From: Methylobacillus sp. MM3
GTDB lineage: Bacteria > Pseudomonadota > Gammaproteobacteria > Burkholderiales > Methylophilaceae
NCBI RefSeq assembly: GCF_001645185.1
Contig: NZ_LXTQ01000050.1
Coordinates: 124,001-188,000 of the forward strand
Direction: 5' to 3'
DNA: 64,000 nt
Part shown: piece by piece, positions 50,445 through 58,891 of the stretch
Position numbering within the stretch: position 1 is the first letter of the stretch
Layout of the letters: the number at the start of each line of letters is the position of its first letter
Made by a program: the position numbers and the translations under genes
Notes under the pieces: generated by a model
What the model was told of the DNA's origin: nothing
The model's input: only the letters and a program-made list of their open reading frames with translations
Databases searched by the model: none

Positions 50445-51479
50445 ATGTCTCAAGTTCTGGATCATCAGCTCGCGGATTGGCGCAGCCACGCCCTGAAACT
50501 GGAAAACGAAGTCAGGAAAGTCATCGTCGGGCAGGATAAAGCCATCCACCTGATGAACATCGCCATCTTCGCCCGCGGCCACGTTTTGCTGGAAGGCGGC
50601 GTCGGCGTAGGCAAGACGACATTGCTGCAATCCATTACCCGCGGCATCGGCGGCGCTTACGAGCGGATCGAGGGCACAGTCGACCTGATGCCCAACGATC
50701 TCATCTATCACACCTTTCTCGGCGCGGATGGCCGTCCGCAGATCGACGAAGGCCCGCTGCTGCGTGCCGGCGAAAACCTGTCGGTGTTCTTCTTCAATGA
50801 AATCAATCGCGCCCGTCCACAAGTGCATGCACTCATGTTGCGCGTGATGGCCGAACGCCACCTGCATGCCTTCAAGCGCGAATACCGCTTGCCTCACATG
50901 CTGGTCTTTGCCGACCGCAACCAGGTGGAAAAAAACGAGACCTTCGAAATCCCTTCCGCCGCGCGCGACCGCTTCATGATGGAAATTCCCATCGAGATTC
51001 CGTCCGACCGCGAGCTGCGCAAATCGCTGATGTTCGATACCCGTTATCAGCATGCCGAGGATCTGACGCAGCAGGTCGAGCCGGAGATCCTGCATTTCGA
51101 CCAGCTCAACGACTTCTCGCGCACGATCCAAAGCCATGTCCGCGCCAGCGATGCGATCAAGGAATACGCGCTGGATTTATGGGAGGCCACGCAGCATCCC
51201 GAAAAGTTTGGCGTCAAGATGGACAGCGTGGACGCGCATCGCCTGATACACACCGGCGCCAGTCCGCGCGGCATGGGCATGCTGCTGAAGGCAGCGCGCG
51301 TACATGCCTGGCTGAAGGAGCGCGACAGCCTGTATCCGGAAGATCTCCATGCGGTGTTCCACGAAATCGTCGCGCACCGCCTGGTGTTTCATTCGATGTA
51401 TGAAATGCGCCGCACCGCGCTATCGCGAGAGCTGACCAGCCGCATCATCGACGCCGTTGCCGTACCGGCCAAGGCCTAG
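50445..51479 (+). CDS. mxaR: MoxR-family AAA+ ATPase (MxaR)
   Basis: 344 residues (AAGGAACCCTC before ATG). Walker A GGVGVGKTTLL, Walker B VFFFNEINRARPQVHALMLRVMAE, and a MoxR C-terminal lid. MoxR ATPases with a VWA partner act as metal-insertion chaperones. With the five following genes the order MoxR, DUF58, MxaA, VWA, MxaK, VWA equals mxaRSACKL, needed to put calcium into PQQ methanol dehydrogenase. Confidence 0.88.
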   Translation: MSQVLDHQLADWRSHALKLENEVRKVIVGQDKAIHLMNIAIFARGHVLLEGGVGVGKTTLLQSITRGIGGAYERIEGTVDLMPNDLIYHTFLGADGRPQIDEGPLLRAGENLSVFFFNEINRARPQVHALMLRVMAERHLHAFKREYRLPHMLVFADRNQVEKNETFEIPSAARDRFMMEIPIEIPSDRELRKSLMFDTRYQHAEDLTQQVEPEILHFDQLNDFSRTIQSHVRASDAIKEYALDLWEATQHPEKFGVKMDSVDAHRLIHTGASPRGMGMLLKAARVHAWLKERDSLYPEDLHAVFHEIVAHRLVFHSMYEMRRTALSRELTSRIIDAVAVPAKA

Positions 51480-51496
51480 GGCGCGTTCACACCAAC

Positions 51497-52360
51497 ATGA
51501 TTCCAGCCTACGCCAAGCCATTCACCTACACCATCCCGTGGCGCTCCAGCAGCGTCCATTTCGGCGGGCACCGCGGCACGCAGCGCGGACTGGGTTTCGA
51601 GTATCGCGGCAATGTGCCGCTAGTCGATTATCCGGACGCGCGCCGCATGGATTTGCGTCAGTCGCTGCGCGACCCTTTCGAACAGGTGCAGGTAAAGCTG
51701 TATAACCAGGACAACACGACCCCCATATTCGCGGTGTGCGACCTCTCCGGTTCGATGCAGTTTGGCGGCCCGAATCGCAAGCTGGACATCGCCAAGGCTA
51801 TCGCGGCATCGGTGGCTTACTCGGCGCACGAGGCGGGCGATCTCTTCGGCCTGATCGGCTATCACCGCCATGTGGTGGAAGAATTGACGCTGCCCTTGAG
51901 CCATCACGTTCACCAGTCTTTCGAGACCATCGAATTGCTGGGCGATTTCCGCCATCTGCGCGTCGGGCCGGAAGGCATCCTCGAAGTGCCGCAATATCTC
52001 AGCCAGCATCGCGGGTTGGTGTTCTGGATTTCCGATTTCCATATGCCGCTGGAGCTCATTGCCGAGGCGTTCAATATGATGTCGATGCATCAGGTGATCC
52101 CGGTGGTGTTGTGGGACGCACGCGAATACCGCGCGCTGCCGCGTTTCGGCTTCGGCAACCTGATCGACCCGGAAACCGGGAGGAGCCGCACCATTTTCTT
52201 CCGTGAAGCGATACGTGCGCAGTTCGAAGCCGCCTTCGCAGCACGGCGCGAAGCGCTGGAAGATGTGTTCGAACGCTACGATAGTCCGGGGCATTTCATT
52301 GAGGGTGCTTTCGATGCCGATGCCATGTCCCACTACTTTGAGCAATACATGAGCTTATGA
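51497..52360 (+). CDS. mxaS: DUF58 protein MxaS
   Basis: 287 residues. It begins with the DUF58-like SSVHFGGHRGTQRGLGFEYRGNVPLVDYPDARRMD and then has a VWA-type MIDAS segment (AVCDLSGSMQFGG, DxSxS). MxaS is a soluble partner of the MoxR ATPase. It overlaps mxaA by four bases. Confidence 0.85.
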   Translation: MIPAYAKPFTYTIPWRSSSVHFGGHRGTQRGLGFEYRGNVPLVDYPDARRMDLRQSLRDPFEQVQVKLYNQDNTTPIFAVCDLSGSMQFGGPNRKLDIAKAIAASVAYSAHEAGDLFGLIGYHRHVVEELTLPLSHHVHQSFETIELLGDFRHLRVGPEGILEVPQYLSQHRGLVFWISDFHMPLELIAEAFNMMSMHQVIPVVLWDAREYRALPRFGFGNLIDPETGRSRTIFFREAIRAQFEAAFAARREALEDVFERYDSPGHFIEGAFDADAMSHYFEQYMSL

Positions 52361-53271
52361 ACAATTTCATCCGTAAATTCATCGCCCTCGCCAGTCTGGT
52401 GCTGCTCGCCCATGCTGCCCTAGCGGAACCATCGGCAGCGCGCATCGTGAAACTGGTCAATCCGGTCCAGAGCACGGGAATCCGCATCGGCGACCTCATG
52501 GAACGCACTGTCGTGCTCGAGGCTCCCGCGCCCTATCAGCTTTCACGCAGCGCCCTGCCGATGAAAGGCTCCAACCGCGATGGGATCGAGCTGGCCGACT
52601 TGCAAATCGAGAAAAAGGACACCAGCCAGGCTACCCGCTATGTCGTCACGTTGCGCTATCAGGTCTTCGGGCATGCCAGTGCACCGGCCGTGATGACGCT
52701 GCCGGAGGAAGCCTTTGCGCTGACAGGCGGCCCGCAAGGCCTATCGCTGGAGATTCCGGCCTGGCGTTTCTGGTATTCACCGCTGGCGGTGGCGGATATC
52801 ACCACGGCCAAGGGGAATCTGCAGCCGCAACTCCGTCCGCCCGTCATCAATGCGGAAACCCACCGGACGCGGCTGTTCGGCTTTCTTGCCCTGCTGGCCG
52901 TGAGTGCGCTGGCGCTGGCCTACTATAACGCTGACAGCCGCTGGCTGCCTTTCATGAACGGCCCGTTCGCCGAGGCGCATCGCCGCATCAGGCGCTTGCC
53001 GGTCAAGGACGACTCGTCCTGGAAGATCGCGCTGACTGCGCTGCACGAAGCCTTCAACCGCGCACATGGCCGCAACCTGTTTGCAGCGGACATTGGCGCA
53101 TTCGTGGAAAAACATCCGCAGTTTGCACGCGCCCGTGCCGATATCGCGGCGTTCTTCGCGCAGTCCGGCCGCGCGCTGTTCTCCGACCCGCCGCAAGACG
53201 CGGATGTCTTCATGAAGGAGATGGCGGCATTCAGCAAGCAATTGCGCGACTGCGAGCGAGGTGCGGCATGA
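52357..53271 (+). CDS. mxaA: MxaA-like protein
   Basis: 304 residues. Signal peptide to ALAEPSA, a periplasmic domain of about 150 residues, a membrane segment near residues 165-187 (FGFLALLAVSALALAYYN), then a cytoplasmic helical part. Named from its place between mxaS and mxaC and its layout, since this family is poorly conserved. Required for calcium insertion into methanol dehydrogenase in model methylotrophs. Confidence 0.75.
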   Translation: MNNFIRKFIALASLVLLAHAALAEPSAARIVKLVNPVQSTGIRIGDLMERTVVLEAPAPYQLSRSALPMKGSNRDGIELADLQIEKKDTSQATRYVVTLRYQVFGHASAPAVMTLPEEAFALTGGPQGLSLEIPAWRFWYSPLAVADITTAKGNLQPQLRPPVINAETHRTRLFGFLALLAVSALALAYYNADSRWLPFMNGPFAEAHRRIRRLPVKDDSSWKIALTALHEAFNRAHGRNLFAADIGAFVEKHPQFARARADIAAFFAQSGRALFSDPPQDADVFMKEMAAFSKQLRDCERGAA

Positions 53272-54251
53272 CACTGCTGCATCCCTGGGCGCTGTTGCTG
53301 CTGCCTCTCGTCTTCACGCCATTCTGGCTCAAAAGTCGCCAGGGTCAGCTTTATTCCTGGCTGGAAATGGTGCCGCGCGACCGCGTTTCGGAAATCGCCG
53401 ACAAAACTGTACGCGCGCTGATTGCGCTGCTGCTGGCCTGCGTTGTGCTGGCGCTGGCCGGGCCGCAGGGGCCGGACAAGAAAGTTCCGAAAGTCGGCAA
53501 AGGGGCGCAGACCGTGGTGGTAATCGACCGCAGCGTCAGTATGGAGCATCCTTTCGCCGGAGACTCCACCAGCGGCCGCACGACGGAGGTCAAGGCGATG
53601 GCGGCGCGACGGCTGATCACGCGCTTCATCGATGCACGGCCGGACGACATGATAGGCGTGGTGGCGTTTACCAACTCAGCGCTACATGGCGTCAAGATCA
53701 CCAGCAATCGTAAGGCGGTATTCGCGGCAATTAACGCGGCGACCAGCGCGGGCATCAACCAGACCAATATCGGCGCCGGTATCACGGAAGGGGTCTCGCT
53801 GTTCGACGATATTCCCAGTTCGGGCTCGCGGGCGGTCATCCTGCTGTCGGACGGCGCGGGCAAGATCAGTCCGCGCGTGAAGCAAAAAATTCAGGAGCGC
53901 CTCACCAGCAAGAAACTGAATCTCTACTGGATTGTGCTGCGTGAGCCGGACGACATCAGCATCTTCGCCAAGGACCGCACATACAGCGCGGAGACCTTGC
54001 CGCCAGTCATCGAGCTGGATCAATACTTCAAGTCGCTCAAGATCAAGTACCGCGCCTATGAAGCGGACAACCCCACCGCGCTGCAATCGGCGCTGCAGGA
54101 TATCGACGCGCGCGAGAAAAACGTGATCCAGTACTCCATCAACATACCGGGCCACGACTATGCGCGCGACCTGATCATGCTTGCCTTGGGGTTGAGTCTG
54201 CTTTTATTCATGGTCAAGAATTTGAGGGTCCATTCATGGAAAACCGCCTGA
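53268..54251 (+). CDS. mxaC: MxaC, membrane protein with VWA domain
   Basis: 327 residues. Membrane segments lie near 8-20, 45-66 and 300-320, and a periplasmic VWA domain between has MIDAS VVVIDRSVSMEHPF (DxSxS) and the later TNIGAGI and LLSDGAGK. Similar to BatA-type proteins. It overlaps mxaA by 4 bp and mxaK by 16 bp. Confidence 0.82.
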   Translation: MTLLHPWALLLLPLVFTPFWLKSRQGQLYSWLEMVPRDRVSEIADKTVRALIALLLACVVLALAGPQGPDKKVPKVGKGAQTVVVIDRSVSMEHPFAGDSTSGRTTEVKAMAARRLITRFIDARPDDMIGVVAFTNSALHGVKITSNRKAVFAAINAATSAGINQTNIGAGITEGVSLFDDIPSSGSRAVILLSDGAGKISPRVKQKIQERLTSKKLNLYWIVLREPDDISIFAKDRTYSAETLPPVIELDQYFKSLKIKYRAYEADNPTALQSALQDIDAREKNVIQYSINIPGHDYARDLIMLALGLSLLLFMVKNLRVHSWKTA

Positions 54252-54772
54252 AAAGAAAAAATATCGTGCTGGGCCTGCTGCTGGCGGCCGGGCTGGCGGG
54301 CACAGCCACCGAGGCATACCAGACCTGGAGCATAGAGCGGGTCAACCGGGCCTTGGCGGCAGGCCAGCCGATAACGGATGACGCCTATCCCTTCCACAAG
54401 AAATTCGCCGCCGCGTATGCCCAGGGCCGTCAGCAGGATTACAAGCATGCCGTACAGACTTACGGCCAGTTGCTGGAAATGTCGCCCGAAAACGGCGATC
54501 GCGCGCGCATTCAGTTCAACATCGCCAACAATCTTTTCCTTTCGGGGCTGGAACGCCGGCTGAATGACGACGGCACGCTGAAGGATGAAGCCCGCTACGC
54601 ATTCACGCAGGCGCGCATGGCCTATGAGCAGGCGCTACGCACCGACCCCGGCCTGCGCGCGGCCAAGTTCAATCTGAGCCTGCTGCATGGCGCGATGCCG
54701 GACGGCACGAAAGGCGCGCCGAAAGAGCAATCCGGGATGGAACTGAGCAATCTGCCGATTGGATTGCCATGA
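54236..54772 (+). CDS. mxaK: MxaK-like protein
   Basis: 178 residues. An N-terminal membrane anchor (IVLGLLLAAGLAGTATEAYQT) and a TPR-like helical body (KHAVQTYGQLLEMSPENGDRARIQFNIANNLFLSG). Placed by order and layout as MxaK. It overlaps both neighbours, so the operon is tightly coupled. Confidence 0.72.
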   Translation: MENRLKRKNIVLGLLLAAGLAGTATEAYQTWSIERVNRALAAGQPITDDAYPFHKKFAAAYAQGRQQDYKHAVQTYGQLLEMSPENGDRARIQFNIANNLFLSGLERRLNDDGTLKDEARYAFTQARMAYEQALRTDPGLRAAKFNLSLLHGAMPDGTKGAPKEQSGMELSNLPIGLP

Positions 54773-55752
54773 AAAAGCTTCTGGATTTTCTACGCGCAAA
54801 CCATGAATCCGCGCTCTTTGCGGGCGCGGCGCTGCTGCTCGTGCTGGCATTGATCAAGCCGCAGATTCCGTTGAAGCAGGAAGTCCACAACTACCTGCTG
54901 GTCGCAGATGTGTCGCAGAGCATGAATGCCGAGGACGTGCAGCTTAACGGCCACAACGTCAACCGCATGGCTTATACCCGGCATCTGATGAAACGCGTGG
55001 TTGAAACCTCGCCTTGCGGAACCTACATCAGCGTGGGGGTGTTCGCCGCCGAGAATGTCGCGCTGCTGTTCATGCCGCTGGAGGTGTGCGCCAATTACGA
55101 TGAGATCACCGAAGCCATCGAGCATCTGGAATGGCGCATGGCCTGGTCCGGCAACAGCCGCCTGAGTTTCGGGGTCAAGGCAGCGGCCAGTGTGTTCGAT
55201 TCGCTGAACGCGCCGGCGAAGATGCTGTTTTTCACCGACGGCGACGAAGCGCCCAAGGTCAACGCTATCAACAAGCTCGACCTCTCCGGCGTGCAGATTG
55301 GCCAGAACGTGGTGTTCGTCGGCGTGGGCGGCCATCAGCCGGTAGCGATCCCACGCTACAACTCAGCCAACAAATGGGTGGGTTACTGGTCTTCGGATGC
55401 CAAGGAGCATGGTGCAGTCGGCGCGTCGTATTCCGACACCAGCCAGGACGAGCCCGATCCCGAGGTGGCCTATGCGGAATACGACCGCTATCTTTCGCAA
55501 CTGGACACTGAATATCTCAAGTCGCTCGCGCAGGAAATCAAGGGAAGCTACATCGAAGGCCGGGACACGGAAGAATTCTACGATTTCGTCCAGTCGCAAA
55601 AACCGGCAGCGAGTTTCGTCACGGACTATTCGCTGCGCTGGGTATATCTAAGCCTCGCCGGGCTGCTGATCCTGCTGACCTTCCTGCCTGATTTTCTGGA
55701 TTTCCGCCGCAACCGGCGGGAGCCGGAAGGGAAATCTGCAGAATCTCAATAA
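54769..55752 (+). CDS. mxaL: MxaL, second VWA protein
   Basis: 327 residues. An N-terminal membrane segment (ALFAGAALLLVLALIKPQIP), VWA MIDAS LLVADVSQSMNAED (DxSxS), and a C-terminal membrane segment (VYLSLAGLLILLTFLPDFLD). Similar in layout to MxaC. It ends the cluster; no mxaD, mxaE or mxaH follows and no mxaFJGI precedes. Confidence 0.82.
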   Translation: MKKLLDFLRANHESALFAGAALLLVLALIKPQIPLKQEVHNYLLVADVSQSMNAEDVQLNGHNVNRMAYTRHLMKRVVETSPCGTYISVGVFAAENVALLFMPLEVCANYDEITEAIEHLEWRMAWSGNSRLSFGVKAAASVFDSLNAPAKMLFFTDGDEAPKVNAINKLDLSGVQIGQNVVFVGVGGHQPVAIPRYNSANKWVGYWSSDAKEHGAVGASYSDTSQDEPDPEVAYAEYDRYLSQLDTEYLKSLAQEIKGSYIEGRDTEEFYDFVQSQKPAASFVTDYSLRWVYLSLAGLLILLTFLPDFLDFRRNRREPEGKSAESQ

Positions 55753-55787
55753 AAACGGAGTTTTCTCAACTTCCGGGGATCAGTGAT

Positions 55788-55997
55788 TTACAGATTACTG
55801 CCTTGCTGGTCGGCGAGATCCTTCAGGAGCTGTGCAATATCCCACTCGCAGCCGCCACAGCCCGAGAGAGCCCCCGTCTTTCTGGAAATGGCATCCATAT
55901 CCAGGCCTTGCTCGAACAGCCGCTGAATATTGCCCCGCGTGGTGCCGCTGCATGGGCACATGATTTCGTCCGCCGAGTCGGTTTGCTTCATGTTCAT
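55788..55997 (-). CDS. Bfd-like [2Fe-2S] ferredoxin
   Basis: 69 residues. Cysteine pattern MCPCSGTTRGNIQRLF and SGCGGCEWDIAQLL is that of the BFD-like [2Fe-2S] domain (four Cys, C-x-C and C-x2-C). Bfd releases iron from bacterioferritin; other members serve as domains in nitrite reductase and NifU. No bacterioferritin gene is beside it. Confidence 0.85.
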   Translation of the reverse strand: MNMKQTDSADEIMCPCSGTTRGNIQRLFEQGLDMDAISRKTGALSGCGGCEWDIAQLLKDLADQQGSNL

Positions 55998-55999
55998 GG

Positions 56000-56217
56000 A
56001 TGAGGTTTACTCCCGGATTGTTGGCAGCCCTTATTGTAACGTTCCCAGGCATCCGAACAGGCGTCGGTGCCCTCGTTGCCTGGGAACATGCCAATACATC
56101 AACGTGAAGAGCTATATTGATGACAAAGGCTGGAAAATTTACGAATTGAGGGAGCGAACTCCAGGTATTCAGCCCAAGCGTCTTCCCAAAGCTTAGCGAT
56201 ATTCCCTCTACCTCATG
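56000..56217. other. Gap with possible relic reading frame
   Basis: A + strand frame ending at 56196 carries a CPRCLGTC knuckle and YINVKSYIDDKGWKIYELR. It has no ribosome site and extends back over the Bfd-like gene. It may be the end of a decayed gene; I do not assign it. Confidence 0.25.
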
Positions 56218-56733
56218 TTATGACATGGCTGGTTTATGATCGCGTGTCGCCGCGTAGGCTATCCCTAGCGTCAACCCAAAGAGCAAGTGCGCAACTAAGC
56301 TAATCCAGTTCTGGGCTTCTGTGAACCAGGGAAACAGCACAGGTGAAATCAGGTAAAAGTTAATAAAGTAAATTGCCAGGCCGAATACCGACCCGCCGAG
56401 AATGGCGTTTAGACCTGAAACCTGGTGCGCTATCCAGCTAAAAATGAGTCCGTAAATTACGGCCAGCCCAAAGTGAATTAACATTGCAATCGTCACGATG
56501 CCCATGTCGAAGCTGGCGGGCGGCGGCAATACACCTTTACCCATGACCATTGCAGCGATCATGCGCGGCGGGCCCCATGGGCTTTGTCCCATGAAAGTCA
56601 TGACCATCAGCATTTCTGCCACCAAGAAAACAGCCCCGGCAATCAGGCCCGCCCATATCGCCGCTTGCCAGTCCGTTTTGTCACCAGCATATGATTCGAC
56701 ATAGTGCTGATGGGAGTGATAAATGTGTGCCAT
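56218..56733 (-). CDS. Membrane protein of unknown function
   Basis: 171 residues (GAGGAGAACATC before ATG). Four membrane segments (about 25-45, 75-100, 105-130 and 140-165) and a His-rich N-terminus (HIYHSHQHYVESY). Resembles uncharacterised small membrane proteins that are widespread in Proteobacteria; no activity can be assigned. Confidence 0.7.
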   Translation of the reverse strand: MAHIYHSHQHYVESYAGDKTDWQAAIWAGLIAGAVFLVAEMLMVMTFMGQSPWGPPRMIAAMVMGKGVLPPPASFDMGIVTIAMLIHFGLAVIYGLIFSWIAHQVSGLNAILGGSVFGLAIYFINFYLISPVLFPWFTEAQNWISLVAHLLFGLTLGIAYAATRDHKPAMS

Positions 56734-57011
56734 GATGTTCTCCTCTGTATCGATGAGTGCCGTAAATCGTGAACCGATTCATAATCGGCGAGTGCGTTCC
56801 CGATGATGCGTCATGAATGAGTCCGTCCATCTTTCTTCGTTTGGCAATGCTTTCCCAATCCCTCATGCGTAACTTTCTCTTCACCACAAGCAATTGGATA
56901 AGGGGGTGGAAGATGAAGTTCTGGCAGTATTTTTTCTAACTTGTGTAAGTTTTTGCGCCCTTGCCGCCCGTGAATAATCATATTAATCATTGGGTAGTGG
57001 CATATTGCCGC
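56734..57011. other. Intergenic region
   Basis: About 278 bp upstream of the membrane protein gene. No recognisable gene; only short frames without ribosome sites. Confidence 0.35.
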
Positions 57012-57404
57012 TCAGGGCCAGTTGAAGCTGGATTGCCTCGCCTGTGACGGCGGGCCGGATTGCGCTTGCAGCCAGCGCTCCAAAGTCGCCAGCACGTGCT
57101 TTTCCTCTTCCGGCGTCAGCGCCCTCCCTTGCGGGATGCGATGCCATTTTTCCAGGCAACCGCGACAACAGCAGGCCGTCGCATGCTGCGCCACAAAGAC
57201 GGGATGGCCGCGAAAAGGGGTTTGCTTGCCGTCATTGGGGATAACGGCCGGGGACAGGCGCTTTGCGATGAAATCTTGTGCATGCGAAAGCACGACCGGC
57301 AAACCCTTTTCGCGCAAGTAATCGCGATCTTTTCCGCGCAGTTGAAAGCCACGGCGGAAGCTGGATGTTTCCAGCGCGGCAAAAAGATCGTCCAGATCGC
57401 GCAT
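57012..57404 (-). CDS. DUF4186 family protein
   Basis: 130 residues. The conserved pattern SFRRGFQLRGKDRDYLREKG, then HAQDFIAKRLSPAVIPNDGKQTPFRGHPVFVAQHATACCCRGCLEKWHRIP is DUF4186, with a His/Cys-rich centre (HATACCCRGCLEKWH) that may bind a metal. Function unknown. It ends 3 bp after the quinone oxidoreductase gene's stop in the same direction and is probably co-transcribed. Confidence 0.88.
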   Translation of the reverse strand: MRDLDDLFAALETSSFRRGFQLRGKDRDYLREKGLPVVLSHAQDFIAKRLSPAVIPNDGKQTPFRGHPVFVAQHATACCCRGCLEKWHRIPQGRALTPEEEKHVLATLERWLQAQSGPPSQARQSSFNWP

Positions 57405-57406
57405 GT

Positions 57407-58381
57407 TCAGGGAATAAGGATGCCCGCGCCGGTGGTCTTGCGCGCTTCCATGTCGCGATGAGCGTGTGCGGCGTCGGCCAGGGCGTAGCGGTAGCCGATG
57501 TCGATGCGCACCTTGCCGCTCTGCACCATCTCGAACAATTCCTGCGACGTGGCTTCCAGGTCTTTACGGCTGGCGGTGTAGCTGAAAAGTGATGGCCGGG
57601 TGAGGAACAACGACCCTTTCTGCGTCAGCAGGCCGAGGTCGAACGGCGGCACCGGGCCGGAAGCGTTGCCGAAACTGACCATCATCCCCAGGGGTTGCAG
57701 GCAATCGAGCGACCCCAAGAACGTGTCCTTGCCCACCGAGTCGTAGACTACGCGCACGCCGATATCGTTGGTAATTTCGCGCACGCGCTGGACAAAGTTT
57801 TCGGTGCGGTAGTTGATGCAATGATCCGCACCATGCGCATGGGCAAGCGCACACTTCTCATCCGATCCGGCTGTGCCGATGACCGTCGCACCGAGCGCTT
57901 TCAGCCATTGGCAGGCAAGCAGCCCGACCCCGCCGGAAGCGGCATGGAACAACACCACCTCGCCGGGCCGGACCGCATAGGTGCGGCGAATCAGGTATTG
58001 CACCGTCATGCCCTTCAGCATCATGGCGGCGGCCTGCTCGAATGAAATGTCATCGGGCAGCACGCATAGCCGGTTGGCGGGCATGTTGCGCACTTCGCAG
58101 TAGGATCCCATCGGCCCGCCGGCATAGGCGACGCGGTCGCCCGGCTTGAGCCAGCTCACGCCTTCGCCCACGGCTTCGACCACGCCCGCGCCTTCGTTGC
58201 CCGCACATGCCGGCAACGGCACGGGGTAAAGCCCGCTTCGCTGGTAGATATCAATAAAGTTGAGCCCGATGGCGCGGTGCCTGACTTTCGCCTCGCCCGG
58301 CCCGGGCGCGTCTATCCCCATCTCTTCAAGCCGCAGCACATCGGGGCCGCCTGTTTCATGAAAACGCATCGCTACAGACAT
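57407..58381 (-). CDS. Zinc-independent quinone oxidoreductase (QOR type)
   Basis: 324 residues (AAGGATTCCCTA before ATG). MDR fold: N-terminal GLNFIDIYQRSGLYPVPLPACAGNEGAG and NADPH motif AASGGVGLLACQWLKALGATVIGTAGS. The structural-zinc cysteines of alcohol dehydrogenases are absent. Typical NADPH:quinone reductase of about 325 residues. Confidence 0.9.
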   Translation of the reverse strand: MSVAMRFHETGGPDVLRLEEMGIDAPGPGEAKVRHRAIGLNFIDIYQRSGLYPVPLPACAGNEGAGVVEAVGEGVSWLKPGDRVAYAGGPMGSYCEVRNMPANRLCVLPDDISFEQAAAMMLKGMTVQYLIRRTYAVRPGEVVLFHAASGGVGLLACQWLKALGATVIGTAGSDEKCALAHAHGADHCINYRTENFVQRVREITNDIGVRVVYDSVGKDTFLGSLDCLQPLGMMVSFGNASGPVPPFDLGLLTQKGSLFLTRPSLFSYTASRKDLEATSQELFEMVQSGKVRIDIGYRYALADAAHAHRDMEARKTTGAGILIP

Positions 58382-58843
58382 TAGGGAATCCTTTCACATG
58401 AGGTGAATGCCGTAAATTCTAGCGCTGCTTGTCAGACAGCGCCTATACGCCTTTACTCTTCCAGACGATGCCGTGATGGCCTTTCCATTTCTATTATTAA
58501 TCATGCGGATTGTCCGAACGGAGGTCGAATGAATATGAACAAATGCCGGCTGCTTGAAGCTTTGACCCTCGCCCCGGCTTTTGTTTTCATCGTCTGCAGA
58601 TCGGCATCCAGTCAGTAACCCGCACAGATCGTCGCCGATCCCCGACAAGACAGCAATCACGCAAGCAAGCCACTGTTTTCAATTAACTTTTCATGTCTCG
58701 ATAAAGAGACAATTCTTGAAAAATGACCTTTTACATGCCTTGTTCAGATCGACTGAGCGTGAAACCCCGGTTATCACATGCTGATTGAGGCATTAATAAT
58801 CAATAGCTTATAAATAATTTACTCGCATTAACGCTTTCTCAGT
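58382..58843. other. Intergenic region upstream of opgG
   Basis: A small frame at 58529-58618 (29 residues, MNMNKCRLLEALTLAPAFVF...) has a good GGAGG ribosome site and a hydrophobic centre, but nothing else supports it. The rest holds the approach to the sigma-54 promoter. No other feature. Confidence 0.35.
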
Positions 58844-58859
58844 TGGCACTCTTCTTGCC
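58844..58859 (+). promoter_or_regulatory. Consensus sigma-54 promoter of opgGH
   Basis: TGGCACTCTTCTTGCC: perfect TGGCAC-N5-TTGC. The predicted start is near 58870, just before the opgG start at 58892. It lacks a FisR-type palindrome upstream, so a different enhancer-binding protein is expected. Confidence 0.8.
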
Positions 58860-58891
58860 TATCAAGAGAAGTCATATTCGGAGACTATGTT

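Noticed and set aside
55930-56196. 88-codon + strand frame with a CPRC knuckle
   Set aside because: It covers the antisense of the Bfd-like gene and has no ribosome site; only the last half could be a relic.
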